NCBI GenBank assembly: GCA_016721015.1
Contig: JADKJL010000003.1
Location: 1-64,000, forward strand
DNA from: Lysobacterales bacterium
Lineage (GTDB): Bacteria > Pseudomonadota > Gammaproteobacteria > Xanthomonadales > Rhodanobacteraceae
Reading direction: 5' to 3'
DNA length: 64,000 bases
The position numbers and the translations under genes are program-made. The notes below the pieces were generated by a model. That model was not told the DNA's origin. It ran no database searches and was given only the letters and a program-made list of their open reading frames with translations. How positions within the stretch are numbered: position 1 is the stretch's first letter; each line of letters starts with the position of its first letter. This document shows, one piece after another, positions 22,243 to 30,637 of this stretch.

Positions 22243-22482
22243 GATTTGAATGGTTTGAAGTCGGACCCCGACTCCAGGCCTTTCAGGCGGCGGTAGCAGC
22301 GCTCGCTTGATTGACACAGGAGTGATTCAGGGTTTGATCGACCTCGATCTCGCCGCGACGGCGCCATCAGCCCGCAGCTGGATTCCGATTTTTTTGACGT
22401 TCGTCACGGCGTGACCCTCATCCCCTGAACACACTGCGCGGCGCGATGCGATCCTGCATCGAGCTTTCAACAGGGGATTGCC

Positions 22483-24159
22483 GTGAGACTGATTTCATTG
22501 CCGCGCGGGCCGCAGCGGTGGCTGCTTGTGTTCGGATTGGTCATCGCAGGCATGGCGCTCGCCGCTACAGCGAATGCCGCCAATTATTACGCCTGCGATT
22601 GCGCCAGCGGTGCCGATGCGCAATGTCAGGTGGGCAATGACAGTGCCAACGGCACGTCCCCGGCGAGCGCGTGGCGAACCTACGATAGGGCCCAGAACGC
22701 GTTCGGTGGTCTGGCCGCCGGTGATCATCTGAGCTTCTGCCGTGGCGGCGTGTTCCCGATTGCCGGCGACACCCGCTGGAACAATAGCAACTGCACCGCC
22801 GCGCAAAACTGTTTTGTCGGGGCCTACACACCAGCGTGGGCCAGCGGTGACGAAGCACGGCCACGGATCACGCAAACCAACGGTCACGCGTTCGAGTTCA
22901 TCGATGGCGGCGAGCCGGACCATGAAGAGGGCTATCGATTCAGCGATCTGGATCTTCGCTGTTCGGCCTGCAGTGGTGAGGCCTACGGCTTCGTGCTCTA
23001 CAACGATATCGACGATGTGCGACTGGAGCGCCTGCGCATCAGTGGATTCTCGATCGGTGTCTACCTGGGCGGCTCAAACAGCTGTAACGGCAACCCTCAA
23101 TGCGATGCCCACAATGAGCGTCTGACCTTGGTCGAAAGCGACATTCTCGACAATCCGGGGCAGGGATTTCTCGGTAGCGGCAACGATCTGCTGATTGCCG
23201 ACAACCTGTTTTCCGGCAACGGGGGTGCCAATAATCGTGATCACAACATCTATATTTCGGAAAGCGGCGGCCAGACCAATCACATCCGCATTCTGCGCAA
23301 CGAGCTTTACCGCTCATCCATGGGCAACGGATCCACCTGCCTGGGTACGTCGCTGGTGGTGCACGGCTATACCAGCGATCTGTTGATTGAAGGCAACCTG
23401 GTTCACGAGGATATCGGCGGCGCGGGTCAGGGCTGCTGGGGCATTTCACTGACCGCCGGCGGCACCGACGAGGCCGAAGGCTTTCCGCGCGCGATCGTTC
23501 GCGGCAATACCATTCGCAACGTCGGCAACACCGCGATCGCATTGTCGAGCTGCGTCGACTGCATCATCGAAAACAACATCATCGAGCACGAGCAGCCTTT
23601 CGAGGTCACCGGGATATCGGCACCCGCCCTCGGGCACGATGGCAATGATTTGATGATGACCCACCTGACCGTGCGCAACAATTCAATCTACACCACCGCC
23701 AATCAAGACAGTCTGGGTATCAAGGTGGGCGGCGAAGGTACCCAGCATGTGATCGTGAGCAATGCCATCCAGGCAACCAATACAAGCGGACTGTTTGCAT
23801 GTCTGAGCTTGAATCTGCCGACCAGCGCCTATGCCGCCGTCAACAACAACGTTTGTGGCTATGTGGCCGGCGGCGGTCGCGAGTGGGAGGAAGGATCGGG
23901 CAGCCTCAGCGCCTGGCGCACGGCCAGCGGATTCGATCTGGCGTCGCTCGCCGTCGCACCCGGTTTTGCCAGTCCCGGCGCACCAACGCACGATCTGCGC
24001 GCCGCCAGCATCGGCGCAGCCATGGTCGATGCCGGTCACTTGACCTTGAGCGCGCCGCGCGAGTTTTTCGGCAACCTGCGTGGCGCGTCACCCGATGCAG
24101 GCGCTCACGAGTTCGGCAGCAACGACGTGATCTTTGCCAATGGGTTTGAAAGCAATTGA
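22483..24159 (+). CDS. Secreted right-handed beta-helix protein with C-terminal IFANGFE motif
   Basis: 558 residues from a GTG start. Signal peptide to about residue 32 (LLVFGLVIAGMALAATANA), then NDSANGTSPASAWRTYDRAQ, typical of the first turn of secreted pectate-lyase-like helices, and beta-helix rungs such as DVRLERLRISGFSIGVYLGG and FPRAIVRGNTIRNVGNTAIA. Many paired cysteines suggest disulfides. The tail ends NDVIFANGFESN, the same motif as the protein at 7574-9849. Probably an exported carbohydrate-binding or -cleaving protein; no catalytic residues can be assigned with confidence. Confidence 0.85.
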   Translation: MRLISLPRGPQRWLLVFGLVIAGMALAATANAANYYACDCASGADAQCQVGNDSANGTSPASAWRTYDRAQNAFGGLAAGDHLSFCRGGVFPIAGDTRWNNSNCTAAQNCFVGAYTPAWASGDEARPRITQTNGHAFEFIDGGEPDHEEGYRFSDLDLRCSACSGEAYGFVLYNDIDDVRLERLRISGFSIGVYLGGSNSCNGNPQCDAHNERLTLVESDILDNPGQGFLGSGNDLLIADNLFSGNGGANNRDHNIYISESGGQTNHIRILRNELYRSSMGNGSTCLGTSLVVHGYTSDLLIEGNLVHEDIGGAGQGCWGISLTAGGTDEAEGFPRAIVRGNTIRNVGNTAIALSSCVDCIIENNIIEHEQPFEVTGISAPALGHDGNDLMMTHLTVRNNSIYTTANQDSLGIKVGGEGTQHVIVSNAIQATNTSGLFACLSLNLPTSAYAAVNNNVCGYVAGGGREWEEGSGSLSAWRTASGFDLASLAVAPGFASPGAPTHDLRAASIGAAMVDAGHLTLSAPREFFGNLRGASPDAGAHEFGSNDVIFANGFESN

Positions 24160-24292
24160 CCCGAGGTATCGTCAAGATTCAGTGGATCATCAGAGGCTGA
24201 TGCGCCACCGCCCGATCAATTCCCCAATGACCGGGAATGCCGTCCGCCATCGTCAACGGACAGCGAGTTCGCGCCATAGGGGACGATCTGAA

Positions 24293-24541
24293 TCAGCGTT
24301 CGCCGGATTTGTCGGACCGGGAGCCGCTGCGCGAACGGCGTGACGAACGCCAGGCGCGCGCCGCTTGCAGGCCCGCGCCGCCGCCGATGCCGACCAGCAC
24401 GATCGCGATGATGCTGGGCGTGTCGTAACCCGGCGCAAGCAGATCCATTCCGAGCAGGCGTCCAAGCGCGAAGCCACTCAGTGCGCCGCCGGTGAAGCCA
24501 ATCGCATCGGTGATGCCTTCAAGCCACGGCGATTCAGTCAC
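24293..24541 (-). CDS. Small glycine-rich two-span membrane protein
   Basis: 82 residues, GTG start at 24541 with AAGGA eight bases upstream. Two hydrophobic segments (DAIGFTGGALSGFALGRLL and IIAIVLVGIGGGAGLQAA) contain glycine-zipper spacing, followed by a very basic Ser/Arg tail. Third-position GC is strong in this frame, so it is a real gene, but I do not recognise the family. It faces the hydrolase gene divergently. Confidence 0.7.
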   Translation of the reverse strand: MTESPWLEGITDAIGFTGGALSGFALGRLLGMDLLAPGYDTPSIIAIVLVGIGGGAGLQAARAWRSSRRSRSGSRSDKSGER

Positions 24542-24720
24542 GTGATTTCATCCTTCGCGTTCGGCTGGCGGTTGCACCGGTGAGCACACAGCATACTCAA
24601 TGAACCGCTTTGGCCGGCTGCTTGCCTGATTTGGGCAAGGCGTCGTCGCCCGCGCTCAAGGTGGCCTTGATCGCCTGTTGCTGGGATGCTGGCCACTCCC
24701 ACCCCCATGCGGACACCGCC

Positions 24721-25620
24721 ATGACCCTTCCGCCACGCAAGACCATCGATGATTTCGATCCGGACGTTCTCGGCCTGTTCGATCAATATGTTCACGGCGT
24801 GATTGATCGTCGTGGTTTCATTGCAGGAGCCGCACGGCTGGCCATCGGCGTAACGGCTGCCGTCGGATTGCTCGCCGCATTGAGTCCGCAGTTCGCGCTG
24901 GCACAGAAGATCAAGCCGGACGATGTGCGATTGAAAACCGCGTATCGCGAATTCGATTCGCCGCAAGGCAACGACAAGGCGCGTGGCTACCTGGTGCAGC
25001 CAACCAAGGCCAAAGGTCCGCTGCCGGTGGTGCTGGTGGTGCACGAGAATCGCGGACTCAATCCGCATATCGAGGATGTGACACGACGCATCGCGCTCGA
25101 AGGTTACATCGCCTTCGCACCGGACGGATTGTTCCCGCTCGGCGGCTATCCGGGCGACGAGGACCGTGCTCGCGAATTGTTCGGCAAGCTCGATCAGGAC
25201 AAGGCGCGCCAGGATTTCATCGCCGCCGCGCATCTCCTGCAAGGCATCGAGGGCGGCAACGGACACATGGGTGCGGTCGGCTTCTGCTACGGCGGCAGCA
25301 TGGTCAATTTTCTCGCCACGCAATTGCCCTCACTTTCCGCCGCCGCCCCGTTCTACGGCAGCGCGCCCGATCCTGAAGATGTGCCGAAGATTCACGCGGA
25401 AATGCTGATTGTCCTCGCCGCCAAGGACGATCGCGTCAACGCGAAATGGCCCGAGTACGAAAAAGCGCTCAAGGCAGCCCACGTCACTTACGCGATGTTC
25501 CAGCCGGAAGGCACCGTGCATGGCTTCAACAACGACACGACCCCTCGCTATGACGAGAAGGCCGCCAAGGAAGCGTGGTCACGCATGCTGGCGTTGTTCG
25601 CGCGCAAGCTGAAGACGTAG
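24721..25620 (+). CDS. Dienelactone hydrolase family protein, Tat-exported
   Basis: 299 residues. A twin-arginine signal DRRGFIAGAARLAIGVTAAV (residues 29-48) precedes an alpha/beta hydrolase domain. The dienelactone hydrolase nucleophile is Cys189 in GFCYGG; Glu109 in VVHENRG, Asp236/237 in AAKDDRV and His268 in VHGFNN complete the expected catalytic set. These enzymes open dienelactones from chloro-aromatic breakdown or hydrolyse other esters; an exported copy suggests a broader esterase role. ATG at 24721 is preferred because upstream in-frame codons have no signal or homology. Confidence 0.88.
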   Translation: MTLPPRKTIDDFDPDVLGLFDQYVHGVIDRRGFIAGAARLAIGVTAAVGLLAALSPQFALAQKIKPDDVRLKTAYREFDSPQGNDKARGYLVQPTKAKGPLPVVLVVHENRGLNPHIEDVTRRIALEGYIAFAPDGLFPLGGYPGDEDRARELFGKLDQDKARQDFIAAAHLLQGIEGGNGHMGAVGFCYGGSMVNFLATQLPSLSAAAPFYGSAPDPEDVPKIHAEMLIVLAAKDDRVNAKWPEYEKALKAAHVTYAMFQPEGTVHGFNNDTTPRYDEKAAKEAWSRMLALFARKLKT

Positions 25621-25785
25621 ATGATCAAATTTCGCGACACGCTTTGAGCGAATCCGTCGTCAGCTCATTCGGTCGATTGACCTTGCGCAAGGCCAGTCCC
25701 GGTTGCGTTGCACCATTCTGCGCACTTGAATAGATGGCGCATTTGTTGCTCTGTGGGTCGTTGCCACAGGGGGTGATGAGCAGGG

Positions 25786-26295
25786 ATGGAATCCGTAGTC
25801 TTTTGCGCGCGAAACCGCGCTGGTTCCAGCGCTCTATTGGCATTCGTCAGTGTGCTTGTCGCACTGGCCGTCGTCGGCTGTGGACAATATCCGTCGGAAT
25901 CGGCCGTTGAACAGCGCAAGCCGCAGCAGGCAGGCAAGCCGGTCAACCCCCGCGAAATGGCCGTGCACCTCACCGCCGCGAGGGCGTTCGTGGTACTTGG
26001 CGACACCAAGGTTGCCTTAGCACACATCAATGCGGTCGCAAACGGCATCACCCGATCGGCACGAATACCCGATGTCCATCGACATCCCAGCCTGGGGCAA
26101 CGTCCCAAATTGCGGTCCTGCGGAACCATTAGGCTGCACGCCCGCCCGGAACCTGCGGCGTCTATCAAAGGCGATCGTGGCCCCCAGACTGGCTGGGGCA
26201 TTCCCCGGCGCTCGTGCAGTTCCACCAGGCACAACCTCAGAATAGTTGTCCGCCCAATGTCACAGTCCTCGGCCGTCTTTCGTATTCCTCGATAA
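25786..26295 (+). CDS. Putative lipoprotein, unrecognised, possibly frame-disrupted
   Basis: Residues 1-32 form a lipoprotein signal (ALLAFVSVLVALAVVGCG, lipobox Val-Val-Gly-Cys). The following 60 residues (KPVNPREMAVHLTAARAFVVLGDTK...) have good codon bias, but after about 26045 the neighbouring frame (SPDRHEYPMSIDIPAWGNV) looks more natural, hinting at an indel. No homology is recognised. It occupies most of the 735 bp between the hydrolase and the next secreted protein; the remainder of that gap shows nothing. Confidence 0.4.
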   Translation: MESVVFCARNRAGSSALLAFVSVLVALAVVGCGQYPSESAVEQRKPQQAGKPVNPREMAVHLTAARAFVVLGDTKVALAHINAVANGITRSARIPDVHRHPSLGQRPKLRSCGTIRLHARPEPAASIKGDRGPQTGWGIPRRSCSSTRHNLRIVVRPMSQSSAVFRIPR

Positions 26296-26355
26296 CTGCG
26301 CTTTTTTGGCAGCCGCGCCAGGCCGGCGTCCGGCCTCCAGCTATCGAGGGACACC

Positions 26356-26637
26356 ATGAATCGATCTTTCATCCTGGGGCTGCTGTTGCTGCTGTTCGCC
26401 GCGCACGGCCATGCAGCGGACCGTTACAGCGGCGCTGCAGCGCTGGCACCGCTGACCACCGTGACCAGTGACGACACGCGCTTTGCGCTCACTGCCGCGA
26501 TGAAGCCCGCTGTCGCCCTCCCAAAGACGTCGGCCGATGAGCGCTACAGCGTGCTGGCCGCGCTCGCCGCACCCAAAGCACTGGCGACCAGTTGCGGCGC
26601 CGGGGACATCATTTTCAAAAACGGTTTCGACAGCTGA
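26356..26637 (+). CDS. Small secreted protein with three internal repeats and IFKNGFDS tail
   Basis: 93 residues. Signal peptide MNRSFILGLLLLLFAAHGHA. The mature part is three degenerate repeats: DRYSGAAALAP, DTRFALTAAMKP and DERYSVLAALAAP, then a single Cys and the tail GDIIFKNGFDS. It lies 24 bp upstream of the S74-chaperone fibre protein on the same strand, so the two are probably co-transcribed and may act at the same surface structure. Function unknown; family not recognised. Confidence 0.7.
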   Translation: MNRSFILGLLLLLFAAHGHAADRYSGAAALAPLTTVTSDDTRFALTAAMKPAVALPKTSADERYSVLAALAAPKALATSCGAGDIIFKNGFDS

Positions 26638-26661
26638 TTTTTCCACCCTTTGGAGACGCAC

Positions 26662-28332
26662 ATGAAACGCACTGCATTTGTCATCACCCTGCTGATCGCT
26701 GCCGCTTCGGCCAACGCCGCGCCATGGACTTACCACGGCACCTTGAACGATGGCGGCAAGCCCGCCAACGGCCCCTACGATCTTCGCCTGACCTTGATCA
26801 ATGACGCCGGCACGGCATCCGTCGGTCAACCGATCACCCTGTACAACGTGCCGGTCAAGGACGGCAACTTCAGCGCCGAGGTCGAATTCGGAGTTGACCT
26901 CAGCCGGGCCCCACCGCTGAAGCTGAAAACCGAAGTCGCTCAGAACGGCGATGGCTTCAGCAGCCTGGGCGAACCGACCCGCTTTGATCCCAAAGCCACG
27001 CTCGCCGGAATTTGCTGGGATACCACGGGCAATGTGCTGGCGGCGGGCGAGTTCTTGGGATCGACCAACAATGAGCCCTTGGAATTGAGATCGAACAACG
27101 TGAAAGTCATGCGGATTACCGGCGGACTGACACAAGGCGGGGTCAATATCGAGTCCGGCGCGACGGCAAATCTTGTGACGAATGGAAATGTCGCTCAGAC
27201 CATCGCAGGAGGAGGACTTGCAGGTCAGAGCTGTGGATATTCTGGTAACTCGTCGTGCAGCAATACGACAACTGAAGATGCCGCAACGATAGGCGGCGGA
27301 ATCGCGAACATCGCCTCAGGCAGGTACACGGTGGTAGCCGGCGGAGCGACAAACCAAGCGTCGGGCAGGTTCTCAACGGTTAGTGGTGGAGAGCGTAATA
27401 CCGCACTGGGCGGAAGCTCGGTTGTTGGTGGAGGAGACTTTAACGTGGCATCGGGCGCTTACTCCACGGCGAGTGGTGGTGCTTCAAATTGCGCGGGGGG
27501 TAACTATTCTTGGGCCGGTGGCTTTGGAGTGAAGATCCGCCCTGGCAACGAGCCTACTGATGGCACCTGCGCCGCCAACTCGGGCGATGCCGACGGCGAC
27601 AATGGCACATTCGCCTGGGCCGATGATCAATCCGGGTCTTTCGTTTCTACCGGTCCGAGACAGTTCCTGGTCCGCGCCCAAGGTGGTATGGCCATCAACA
27701 CCAATTCACCGACTGCGGGCGCGGCGCTGACGATCAACGGCAATGCCGCGATCAGCGACACCGGATCAATCAGCTTTGGCAGTGCATCCCGGCAAATACT
27801 AAACCTGTATGGGGTCGATTTCGGGATTGGCATACAGACAGGCACGCTATACAGCCGCAGCAATACTAATTTTGCCTGGTTCCAGGGTGGCGTCCACGAC
27901 GGCGGTACGTTCAACCCAGGTACCGGAGGCACGGTGCGCATGACGCTCGACGGCCTCGGCCAACTGCGCACCACCACCGGCACCATTGCCACCGTCTCCG
28001 ATGCACGACTGAAGAAGAACGTGTCGGACTACACCGGCGCACTGAGCCAGATTGCCGCGTTGCGACCGGTGTATTTTGAGTACAAGGACACAACCAAAGC
28101 CTTCGAGGCGCCGGGTCAGCACTTGGGTTTCATCGCCCAGGAGGTGGAAAAAGTTTTTCCCCAATGGGTAAGCACGGACGAGCAAGGTTACCTGTCATTG
28201 TCGCTGCGCGGCTTTGAAGCCGTGGCGGTGCGCGCGATGCAGGAACTGGAAGCGGAGAACGCAAGCTTGAGGGCATCGCTCGCTGCGCAAAACGCAAGGC
28301 TTGATGCGCTGGAGAAAGCGCTGGAACGCTAG
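26662..28332 (+). CDS. Secreted trimeric fibre-like protein with C-terminal S74 intramolecular chaperone domain
   Basis: 556 residues from ATG 26662 (TTTGGAG ribosome site). Signal peptide MKRTAFVITLLIAAASANA. Residues 20-110 resemble a beta-sandwich (WTYHGTLNDGGKPANGPYDLRL). Residues about 190-300 are YadA-head-like left-handed repeats (IASGRYTVVAGGATNQASG, FSTVSGGERNTALGG). The end is a peptidase S74 / tail-spike chaperone: SDARLKKNV carries the expected Ser and Lys of the self-cleavage site, then LGFIAQEVEKVFPQWV and a coiled coil. Bacterial proteins of this plan are surface trimers; there are no phage genes nearby. Confidence 0.85.
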   Translation: MKRTAFVITLLIAAASANAAPWTYHGTLNDGGKPANGPYDLRLTLINDAGTASVGQPITLYNVPVKDGNFSAEVEFGVDLSRAPPLKLKTEVAQNGDGFSSLGEPTRFDPKATLAGICWDTTGNVLAAGEFLGSTNNEPLELRSNNVKVMRITGGLTQGGVNIESGATANLVTNGNVAQTIAGGGLAGQSCGYSGNSSCSNTTTEDAATIGGGIANIASGRYTVVAGGATNQASGRFSTVSGGERNTALGGSSVVGGGDFNVASGAYSTASGGASNCAGGNYSWAGGFGVKIRPGNEPTDGTCAANSGDADGDNGTFAWADDQSGSFVSTGPRQFLVRAQGGMAINTNSPTAGAALTINGNAAISDTGSISFGSASRQILNLYGVDFGIGIQTGTLYSRSNTNFAWFQGGVHDGGTFNPGTGGTVRMTLDGLGQLRTTTGTIATVSDARLKKNVSDYTGALSQIAALRPVYFEYKDTTKAFEAPGQHLGFIAQEVEKVFPQWVSTDEQGYLSLSLRGFEAVAVRAMQELEAENASLRASLAAQNARLDALEKALER

Positions 28333-28960
28333 TGGCGAGAGTCTGCTTCGACAGCGCGATGGGGTCCGGAAACCGGGTGAGGTTGAATTTTCCAAGTCAG
28401 TGGTCGATTTTCCGGGGCGAACGATCCTTGCTGGACCTGCGCATCGATTGAGAAGTCTCTCGATAGAGATGTGAAATCGATCAGATCCCAGCGCATGCTG
28501 AAGATCAAGGTGCGCTCGAATCGCATCAAGCTGATCGCTGTCCAGGGTTTCCCAACAGGCGCTTTGTACGCTTCGCAGCGATACTGAAAATGTGCAGCAA
28601 TACAGAGTCAGGTTTATCTTCGTAGCATGCGTTGCTGACTGCATGGGTATGGTGAGTCAGAGATTGAAATTTGAATTGGGTCGAATTGTGACCTGGTCGT
28701 CCATTCTTTGAAGAAGCCGATGGATGCCGGGCGAAGGCATCGATCTGGCTGTTGATTCCGGCGGAACGAGCCAGGGACGATTGAAAGTGGCGCGTTGAGT
28801 GGTTCTGGCTCCCGGAGATTCCGGTGGATCGGATCCTTCGTGGCTCAACGCATGGATTCACCCGGACAACCATCCTGACCCAATGTCGGCGTGCCTGGGA
28901 ATCGTGCATGATCGCGCTCCGGTTGGCGACTCAGCCACGGTCTCGGGGGATGACAGCGCT
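28333..28960. other. Intergenic region, no gene recognised
   Basis: About 630 bp. Open frames exist on both strands but show neither codon bias nor recognisable motifs. Local GC is lower than in neighbouring genes. It probably contains the promoter of the UDP-sugar operon; no clear -35/-10 pair is evident. Confidence 0.5.
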
Positions 28961-29914
28961 ATGTGGCAAGTGTGTGATCGGCGGGTTTTGGTGACGGGGG
29001 GCGCGGGATTTCTTGGCTCGCATCTGTGCGATCGCCTGGTCGCGCGGGGCGAGGATGTGCTGTGTGTCGATAACTTTTACACCGGCAGCAAGCGCAATGT
29101 TGCGCACCTGCTCGGCAACGCGCGCTTCGAGTTGTTGCGTCACGACGTGACGTTTCCGCTCTACGTCGAGGTCGATCGCATCTTCAATTTCGCGTGTCCC
29201 GCTTCGCCAATTCATTACCAGCACGATCCGGTGCAGACGACCAAGACCAGCGTGCATGGTGCGATCAACATGCTGGGACTGGCCAAACGGCTGCGTGCGC
29301 GGATTCTGCAGGCTTCGACCAGCGAGGTCTACGGCGATCCGGAGATCCACCCGCAGCCGGAGAACTATTGGGGCCGGGTCAATCCGATCGGTTTGCGCAG
29401 TTGCTATGACGAAGGCAAGCGTTGCGCGGAGACGCTGTTTTTCGATTACTTCCGCCAGCATGCGCTGGAAATCAAGGTGGTGCGGATCTTCAACACCTAT
29501 GGCCCGCGCATGCATCCGAACGATGGTCGCGTGGTCAGCAATTTCATCGTGCAGGCGCTCAAGGGCGAGGACATCGCGATCTACGGCGACGGCAGCCAGA
29601 CACGCAGCTTCTGCTATGTGGATGATCTGATCGACGCGGTGGTGCTGGCGATGGATAGCCCGGCCGATTTGACCGGACCGATGAACCTCGGCAATCCCTG
29701 CGAATTCACGATGCTGGAACTGGCGGAGAAAATTGTGCAGCTCACCGGCAGCACATCGCGACTGGTTCACCAACCGCTGCCACAGGATGATCCGCGCCGG
29801 CGCCAGCCGGATATCAGCCTGGCGCAGTCGGCGCTCGGCTGGCAGCCGAAGGTGTCGCTTGAAGATGGTCTTGGCGAAACCATCGCGTACTTCAGGCAAT
29901 TGCTGCGCTCGTGA
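28961..29914 (+). CDS. UDP-glucuronate decarboxylase (UDP-xylose synthase)
   Basis: 317 residues, short-chain dehydrogenase fold. VLVTGGAGFLGSHLCDRLV binds NAD; VDNFYTGSKRNVAHLL, FNFACPASPIHYQHDPVQTTKTSVHGAINML and LQASTSEVYGDPEIHPQPE are diagnostic of UXS rather than UDP-glucose epimerases. The Tyr-x3-Lys pair is in SCYDEGKR and the C-terminal part has DGSQTRSFCYVDDLI. It makes UDP-xylose from UDP-glucuronate. The start at 28961 has GGGGGA upstream and matches the family N-terminus. Its stop overlaps the GT2 start. Confidence 0.93.
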   Translation: MWQVCDRRVLVTGGAGFLGSHLCDRLVARGEDVLCVDNFYTGSKRNVAHLLGNARFELLRHDVTFPLYVEVDRIFNFACPASPIHYQHDPVQTTKTSVHGAINMLGLAKRLRARILQASTSEVYGDPEIHPQPENYWGRVNPIGLRSCYDEGKRCAETLFFDYFRQHALEIKVVRIFNTYGPRMHPNDGRVVSNFIVQALKGEDIAIYGDGSQTRSFCYVDDLIDAVVLAMDSPADLTGPMNLGNPCEFTMLELAEKIVQLTGSTSRLVHQPLPQDDPRRRQPDISLAQSALGWQPKVSLEDGLGETIAYFRQLLRS

Positions 29915-30600
29915 AACTTTCCGTCATCATCCCTTGCTACAACGAGGAGCGCACGATCCGCGCGATCGTCGACGCGGTGCATGCCTCGCCGTATGAGCCC
30001 AAGGAAATCATCATTGTCGATGACTGTTCGAGCGACAACACCCGTTCGATCCTCGAGGGCGAGCTCGCGTCGCGCGTGGATCTGGTCATCCATCACACGA
30101 CCAATCAAGGCAAGGGTGCCGCACTGCGCAGCGGAATCCGGGCGGCGACCGGCGATATCGTGGTGATCCAGGATGCGGATCTGGAGTACGATCCCAACGA
30201 CTATCCGCGATTGCTCGAACCGATCCTGCAGGGCAAGGCCGACGTCGTCTACGGTTCGCGCTTCATGGGTGGGCAACCGCATCGCGTGCTGTATTTCTGG
30301 CATCGCCTCGGCAACGCATTGCTGACGTTCGTGTCGAACATGTTCACCAACCTTGACCTGACTGACATGGAGACCTGTTACAAGGTTTTCCGGCGCGAGA
30401 TCATCCAGGCCATCGTCATCGAGGAGAACCGCTTCGGTTTCGAGCCCGAGATCACCGCCAAGATCGCCAGGACCGGCTGCCGTGTCTACGAGATCGGCAT
30501 CGCGTATCACGGGCGAACCTACGCGGAGGGCAAGAAGATCGGTTGGCGGGACGGGTTCCGTGCGCTCTACTGCATCGTGAAGTACAACGTCTTTCGATGA
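29911..30600 (+). CDS. Family 2 glycosyltransferase (dolichol-phosphate-mannose-synthase-like)
   Basis: 229 residues from a GTG that overlaps the upstream stop. KLSVIIPCYNEERTIRAIVDAV, IIIVDDCSSDNTRSIL, NQGKGAALRSGI and VVIQDADLEYDPNDYP (DxD-type metal site) define a GT-A fold; YGSRFMGGQPHRVLYFWHRLGN and TDMETCYKVFRR are typical of polyprenyl-phosphate sugar transferases. It has no clear membrane span. Coupling to the UXS gene suggests it moves a UDP-xylose-derived or related sugar onto a lipid carrier; the exact sugar is inference. Confidence 0.9.
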   Translation: MKLSVIIPCYNEERTIRAIVDAVHASPYEPKEIIIVDDCSSDNTRSILEGELASRVDLVIHHTTNQGKGAALRSGIRAATGDIVVIQDADLEYDPNDYPRLLEPILQGKADVVYGSRFMGGQPHRVLYFWHRLGNALLTFVSNMFTNLDLTDMETCYKVFRREIIQAIVIEENRFGFEPEITAKIARTGCRVYEIGIAYHGRTYAEGKKIGWRDGFRALYCIVKYNVFR

Positions 30601-30637
30601 AGCCGCGGCGCTTGAAGTCGACCCACGTGTGCAGCGC

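Noticed and set aside
26662..28332. Prophage tail fibre
   Set aside because: It has a Sec signal peptide and there are no capsid, terminase or tail genes nearby; the S74 domain also occurs in bacterial surface proteins.
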